Assembly: GCA_050084985.1 (NCBI GenBank)
Contig: JBITNC010000001.1
Coordinates: 155,000,001 to 155,064,000 of the forward strand
DNA: 64,000 nucleotides
Origin: Nageia nagi
Taxonomy: Eukaryota > Pinophyta
Reading direction: 5' to 3'
In this document: positions 59,822 through 64,000 of the stretch, piece by piece
How the letters are laid out: each line of letters begins with the position of its first letter
Numbering within the stretch: position 1 is the stretch's first letter
Position numbers and translations under genes: made by a program
Notes under the pieces: model-generated
What the model was told of the DNA's origin: nothing
The model's database searches: none
The model's input: the letters and a program-made list of their open reading frames with translations, nothing else

Positions 59822-61024
59822 ATGAATCTGGCAAAGGAATCTATTGAAGGTAGCATAGTGCAACCATAAGTACGATTTCCACCACCAAGATATCCAAGTG
59901 ATTTAGCATTAACATATTTAAAACATAGATTTGATTTTAATCTCTTAAATTATTTACAATTGACTATTGATGAACAATTTGAAAGAACACACCATATGTT
60001 TTGTGGTATAAATAATGATTGGGAAGTCACTTTTTGTGGATATGAAGTTGGCATTATTTTAGATCCACAAATTTATATCACCCATATGGAAAGAATATCA
60101 CAAGAAATAACAGCTTTCTGCTTACAATGGCCTTATGGAATATCGAGAATCTTCATAAATTGTCAATTAACTAAGTATTCACTCCTTTTAGCTAGGCTGA
60201 AATACGTTAAACAATTAACCAAAAGCCTAGAATGGATAGATGAAATTTTACATTATTTACCTCATAAAAGGGTAATTTATGATTTTTCAAATACTTTTGT
60301 GGCTTTTCCTCCTAGAACGTTACAACAACAATATAGGCAAACTCATAGATTTCTTCACATGCAAATGCGACATACAATTTGGAAATGAAGATTGGAGAAA
60401 AGGCAAGCTTGTCGTATTGCCAAGCTTACAACAATAAATCAAATAAGGGTTAGAAATGAGATTATCAAAAAACTATTAAAAGGACATAGAGTACAAAATA
60501 ATGGAAGTTATCTTCCAAGGTTCGAAAGTAGGTATGAAAAATATCTCTTTATGAAAGTTATTAGTAATTTTACTACTCCTTTGTATTCAAAAATCTTTTC
60601 CATGCCTATTGAAATACAATAAAAAATGGCCTTGACGTTCTATGATACACGTGAATCTTACGGTTGGGATGTCAAAGTAAATGGGTATCAAGTTATTATT
60701 TGTATCAATGCATTTGAGTTATGGTGTTCTCCTAACTCAGAATATGATTTAATGATATATTTCTATCTTTTGTGGCCTATAGAAAAGCCCAAAATAATAG
60801 TTGATTGTACTCACAACCTAACTTTAAAACATCAAGTACAAATCATCTCAATCACATAAACTGTAACATTTGAACACTTAGATTATTGTGTTCCAAAAAT
60901 CTATCATAATCAAGTGGTATTAGATTTTAGTTTTTTGTTTAGTTCAACACATTGTTCATTTAATCCTGATGCAGTTCAAACTCGATTTGAACGCATCATG
61001 AATAGATTCCCTAGAAGAATATAA
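59822..61024 (+). pseudogene. Element D ORF3: 400-residue two-domain protein
   Basis: A single register from ATG 59822 to TAA 61022-61024 holds 400 codons with no indel. Its in-frame stops include those at codon 16, 60386, 60620 and 60857; at least the first and last are CAA in C. Residues 67-114 and 282-329 repeat one pattern: W, then GY six residues on, WP 36 residues after the W, and a Cys 11 further. Examples are DWEVTFCGYEV with LQWPYGISRIFINC, and GWDVKVNGYQV with LLWPIEKPKIIVDC. The middle (about residues 140-265) is basic, with KRVIYDFSNTFVAFPPRTLQ and then RQTHRFLHMQMRH. I know no family with this layout. It is not an integrase tail, since it has its own start and a 103-base gap. Confidence 0.72.
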
Positions 61025-61160
61025 AAAAAAATTAAAATTAAAAATTATAAAATCCTAAAAAATTAAAAATTATAAAATCCTAAAAAATTAAAAATTATAA
61101 AATCCCAAAAAATTGAAAATTATAAAACACAAATAAAAATTATAAAATTATAAAATCTAC
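61022..61160 (+). repeat. 26-bp AT-rich minisatellite (element D)
   Basis: About five units containing aaaaattataaaatccta. It lies directly at the ORF3 stop, as in C. Confidence 0.8.
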
Positions 61161-61508
61161 CTAGATGGAAACATCTAGAGGTCACTTGGCAATTGGGTGC
61201 CCTGCCCTTGTATGATGTAAATATATGTTGCATGTCATTGTAAAAGTGATTATCCAGTAAATGTGTAATGTGTGAAAAGGTCATCTTAGAATAATCTCCT
61301 TGTTATCACTGCATTCATTTTGTCTTTTGTTTCATAAAAAAATGATATACCATAGATGATAGAAAAACATAAAGTTTGTTTTGAAGGAAAATCTAAAACT
61401 CCAAACACTTACGACATTAAAAAATTTTAAGAGAATTTGAATGAAATCATTCTAAGAGATATTAAGAGTGAAAGTCATGTGTCTATCCTATTATTCGCTT
61501 CATCTAAA

Positions 61509-61558
61509 ACCCAAGAATAAAAAAAAAAATTACTACATTACATCAATGATTCTTGGGT
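61509..61558 (+). other. Conserved 3' hairpin (element D)
   Basis: Arms acccaagaat (61509-61518) and attcttgggt (61549-61558) around a 30-base loop with an A run. It corresponds to 30069-30180 in C, where the arms are 14 bases long. The 61161-61508 stretch before it has no gene. Confidence 0.8.
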
Positions 61559-62060
61559 GATTCCAATATCCTCTACCGGGGCTATGGACGCCTGACTGGC
61601 AGTAGAGTAAGGTTGTAGCGAGATCGAGGGGTTAATCCTCATCGAGGCTATGGATGCCTATCTGGTAATGGGGCATACCTTACGAGTGGTGATACGTCCA
61701 TTTTGGTTAGCGATCTTCTTTTCTATGGACCTCTATACGTTTCATACGGATAGACTAGCTTATTAATGTCTCTAAGATATTTCATCTCAAATGATCTAAG
61801 AAGGGAAATGAATCTCACTACACACACTGGAGTTTATAGATTTTTTATCAACATATAACAATATTGTTTGATATCATCTTAGGTTATTAAATCTTGAGAT
61901 AAAGAAAGATAAGGTAAATGTTATAATAACTTGGTCATTAATCTGAAGTCACCTAATCTTTTGTCATAGTGAGTATCTTTTATATTATAAAATTTGTTTG
62001 TGTTTAAAATCATTTGTGTCATTTTGTTAAACCCATTCCTTTTGAGAATATCATTATCGC
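61559..62060 (+). other. Element D 3' region between hairpin and repeats
   Basis: No gene. It has higher GC than its surroundings at 61570-61700, where a direct repeat (gggctatggacgcctgactgg at 61579, given here as gggctatggacgcctgact, and ggctatggatgcctatctgg at 61643) is visible. C keeps the first copy at about 29995-30060. Confidence 0.6.
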
Positions 62061-62285
62061 TGAACATTATTAAGATTTACTTTTCTTTGGAAAGGATAAG
62101 AATGATTATTTATTGTTCCCCTAACCAAGGTAAAGTTAATGTTCATATGCATCCATAAGTCACTAGTTTGTCATGTCAAGCCATTTTTACTATTACCTTT
62201 GAACATTATTAAAATTTGCTTTTCTTTGGAAAGGATAAGAATGATTATTTATTGTTCCCCTAACCAAGATAAAGTTAATGTTCAT
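62061..62285 (+). repeat. Palindromic 3' UTR repeat, two copies (element D)
   Basis: Copies at 62061-62145 and 62200-62285 are bounded by tgaacatta and taatgttca, with ggaaaggataagaatgatta inside. Element C has three copies in the matching place. Confidence 0.87.
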
Positions 62286-62956
62286 ATGCATCCATAAGTC
62301 ACTAGTTTATCATGTCAAGAGGTTTATTGTAAAATTGCCAGGTGTGGAAAATGATGCATCTAATTCCGCAAAATATAATAAAAATATGTCCTTAAATAAC
62401 TTAACTTATGTAAACAACTATGTTATTCCACGTTATCAATAACTTAAATTAACTTAACTTATTAAAATTATAAATTAGATCTATTATTTATAGCAACTAT
62501 AATTGTACTTATTACTAAATTAATTTTGAGATTAGTAACATCATCAAACTAATTTGTTGATATATGTTATATATTTTATCATTATTTAAAAAATTATAAA
62601 AAGTATCCTCAAAATTATACATCATACATTCCACAATTATATCTATGCATCATACATTTTGAAAATTACATCTATCATTAACATCTATTCATCATCAAGT
62701 AATTAAAAGACAATTATGTTATTATAATCTACATAACATCACATCATACCTATTTTATCATAAATTTATATAGAATGAAAGCTCATGCATCAAGAATCAT
62801 ACAAGTAGCATAAATATCAAAGATCTATCTATCTATATATACATCATAATAGTCCATCAAAAGGTCATCATAACATCATGAATCATAAAATAAAACTACA
62901 AGGGTCCAATAACCTCATAAGCACATAGAAAAGTAACATCATGAAAAAGGGTATCC
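62286..62956. other. AT-rich spacer in element D 3' region
   Basis: No gene. It contains catcataacatcatgaatc-like words in its last 250 bases, and it matches 28510-29300 of C in position and composition. Confidence 0.5.
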
Positions 62957-63997
62957 TCAAAGACTACCCCAACCACTACCTTGTCCACTAGGACTACTCA
63001 GTTGCCTCCATTGTCTACTAATCTCTCCGGTACCCTGACCTGGAGGAGTAGTGCCTACAGATCTTGTAGGACTACCTAGACACTGAGCTCCCCGTAACTT
63101 AGATGAACCAATAGCACCTAAGGGAGATGCCCAGGGTGTACCACTCTTGCTAGGAAAACCTCATTGCCTCTAAGTCTTGCCTAAAGATCCAACTGTGCCC
63201 TATGTGCTGCTACCTATCTACTATGCTGAGATATCTATAGGCATATAACTAGCTGGAGGTATAGGATAGTGAGCCCCAGGAGTAAAAGTTGGAACACCTA
63301 TCAACCATGTCTATACCAAACCATTATAAAAATCTTATTACTGACAAATGCCATAAATGAAAACTAAAGAACCACTCCCAAAAGTAGATGATGCTCCTAA
63401 ATGATGAGCCTGAGCTCCATGTAAAGAAGAATGAGCCTCATCTCTCTCCTATCTATATCTATCTTGCTCAACCCTATACTTGTACATGCATGAGTTGGCC
63501 TATGCTAACTGGTATCTCAACTCATAAATATCTCCTAGCAAAGTATCAATGCTAGGAACCTATGTAGCAGGAGCCTCCTCAACTCTGCATGCAACCTCTG
63601 GTATAGCTCCCTCCTCACCTACACCCATAGCCTCCTTCTCAGGAGCTAACTCCTCAGGAGCATCTACCATAACCTCCTCATTAGTAGTCTCCTCTCTTGC
63701 AACCTCCACTCCTGTAGGTTCCTTACCTACCTCTCCCTCTCCTGCTACTGCACCCAACTCCTCAACAACATCGACATGCTGATGAATGCATCGACCCTCT
63801 AATCTACCCTCTAGGCCATCATCTCCCTCCTCCCACCAAGCCCTGAATACCTTAGACACCCCGATGTCATCCTCCTCAATATCACCCTCTAATGATCCCT
63901 CCTCTTGAGTAGGATCAGGCTCTGCATAAACCAATGACTTTACACCATCTGCTAAGATAGTGCCCTCATGATGATATGGCATTGATGGTGCAAGCAC
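62957..63997 (-). pseudogene. Element D antisense ORF (aORF), unknown function
   Basis: It runs against the element's own genes and may start beyond the window edge; the first Met inside is at 63997. The first 145 codons (63560-63997) are open and very acidic, with SLEGDIEEDDIGVSKVF, RAWWEEGDDGLEG and EELAPEKEAMGVGEEG. After a TAG it reads VPSIDTLLGDIYELRYQLA and YKYRVEQDRYR, stop, ERDEAHSSLHGA, a likely helix or coiled coil. The C-terminal part is Gly/Ser/Pro-rich (GTPWASPLGAIGSSK; GQGTGEISRQWRQ; SGQGSGWGSL) and ends TGA at 62957-62959. It matches the aORF of C. The 63549-63782 + strand frame is its shadow. Family and function are unknown. Confidence 0.6.
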
Positions 63998-64000
63998 ATC

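Larger units (their letters stand above)
49030..64000 (+). mobile_element. Element D: Ty3/gypsy of Tat/Ogre type, 3' end outside window
   Basis: A relative of element C in the opposite orientation: 5' LTR of 814 bp, PBS, 1.9-kb leader, ORF1, gag-PR-RT-RH-aRH-IN in one frame, ORF3, 3' hairpin, palindromic repeats and an antisense ORF that runs to the window edge. From 53297 the gag-pol frame keeps register to about 59580 with stops only; a one-base deletion follows. The LTR lacks the 1.5-kb block present in C. Confidence 0.93.

Noticed and set aside
63549-63782. Ser/Thr/Ala-rich + strand frame of 77 codons
   Set aside because: It is the shadow of the acidic antisense ORF, which has the homologue in element C.

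Overview
The window looks like intergenic DNA from a plant nuclear genome. It is very AT-rich, and every recognisable coding stretch is a decayed LTR-retrotransposon. The families are plant ones: Ty1/copia, and Ty3/gypsy elements of the Tat/Ogre type, recognised by an extra archaeal-type RNase H (aRH) domain. I see no host gene, tRNA, rRNA or CRISPR. The size and depth of the nested repeats suggest a large plant genome, but the sequence does not fix the species.

Layout: (1) 1-6538 holds old copia debris: a PBS-like site and gag on the + strand, and an RT/RNase H fragment on the - strand. (2) 6539-45475 is a three-level nest. Element A is a gypsy element on the + strand with LTRs of about 1.3 kb. 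Its right LTR is split by copia element B (- strand, about 0.2-kb LTRs, 18350-44406). B is split at its primer-binding site by gypsy element C (- strand, about 2.55-kb LTRs, 24524-44203). LTR ends, target duplications and the uninterrupted second LTR of A support this order. (3) 45476-49029 holds a tandem-repeat array interrupted by a 1.6-kb segment of unknown origin. (4) 49030-64000 is element D on the + strand, a close relative of C, whose 3' LTR lies beyond the window.

Elements C and D share one gene plan: long leader with repeated blocks; ORF1 (MVQTRS start, long coiled coil); gag-PR-RT-RH-aRH-IN in one continuous frame displaced from ORF1; a separate sense ORF3 of about 400 residues after integrase; a 3' region with a hairpin, palindromic repeats and AT-rich minisatellite; and an antisense ORF near the 3' LTR. 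ORF3, ORF1 and the antisense ORF have no function I can assign. ORF3 contains two copies of one domain with identical spacing of key residues.

Most damage is nonsense mutation at CAG, CGA, CAA or TGG codons, as expected from decay of methylated cytosine. The main points of interest are ORF3, the antisense ORF, the ORF1/gag frame displacement, the unusual aRH position in element A, and the conserved non-coding blocks of C and D.
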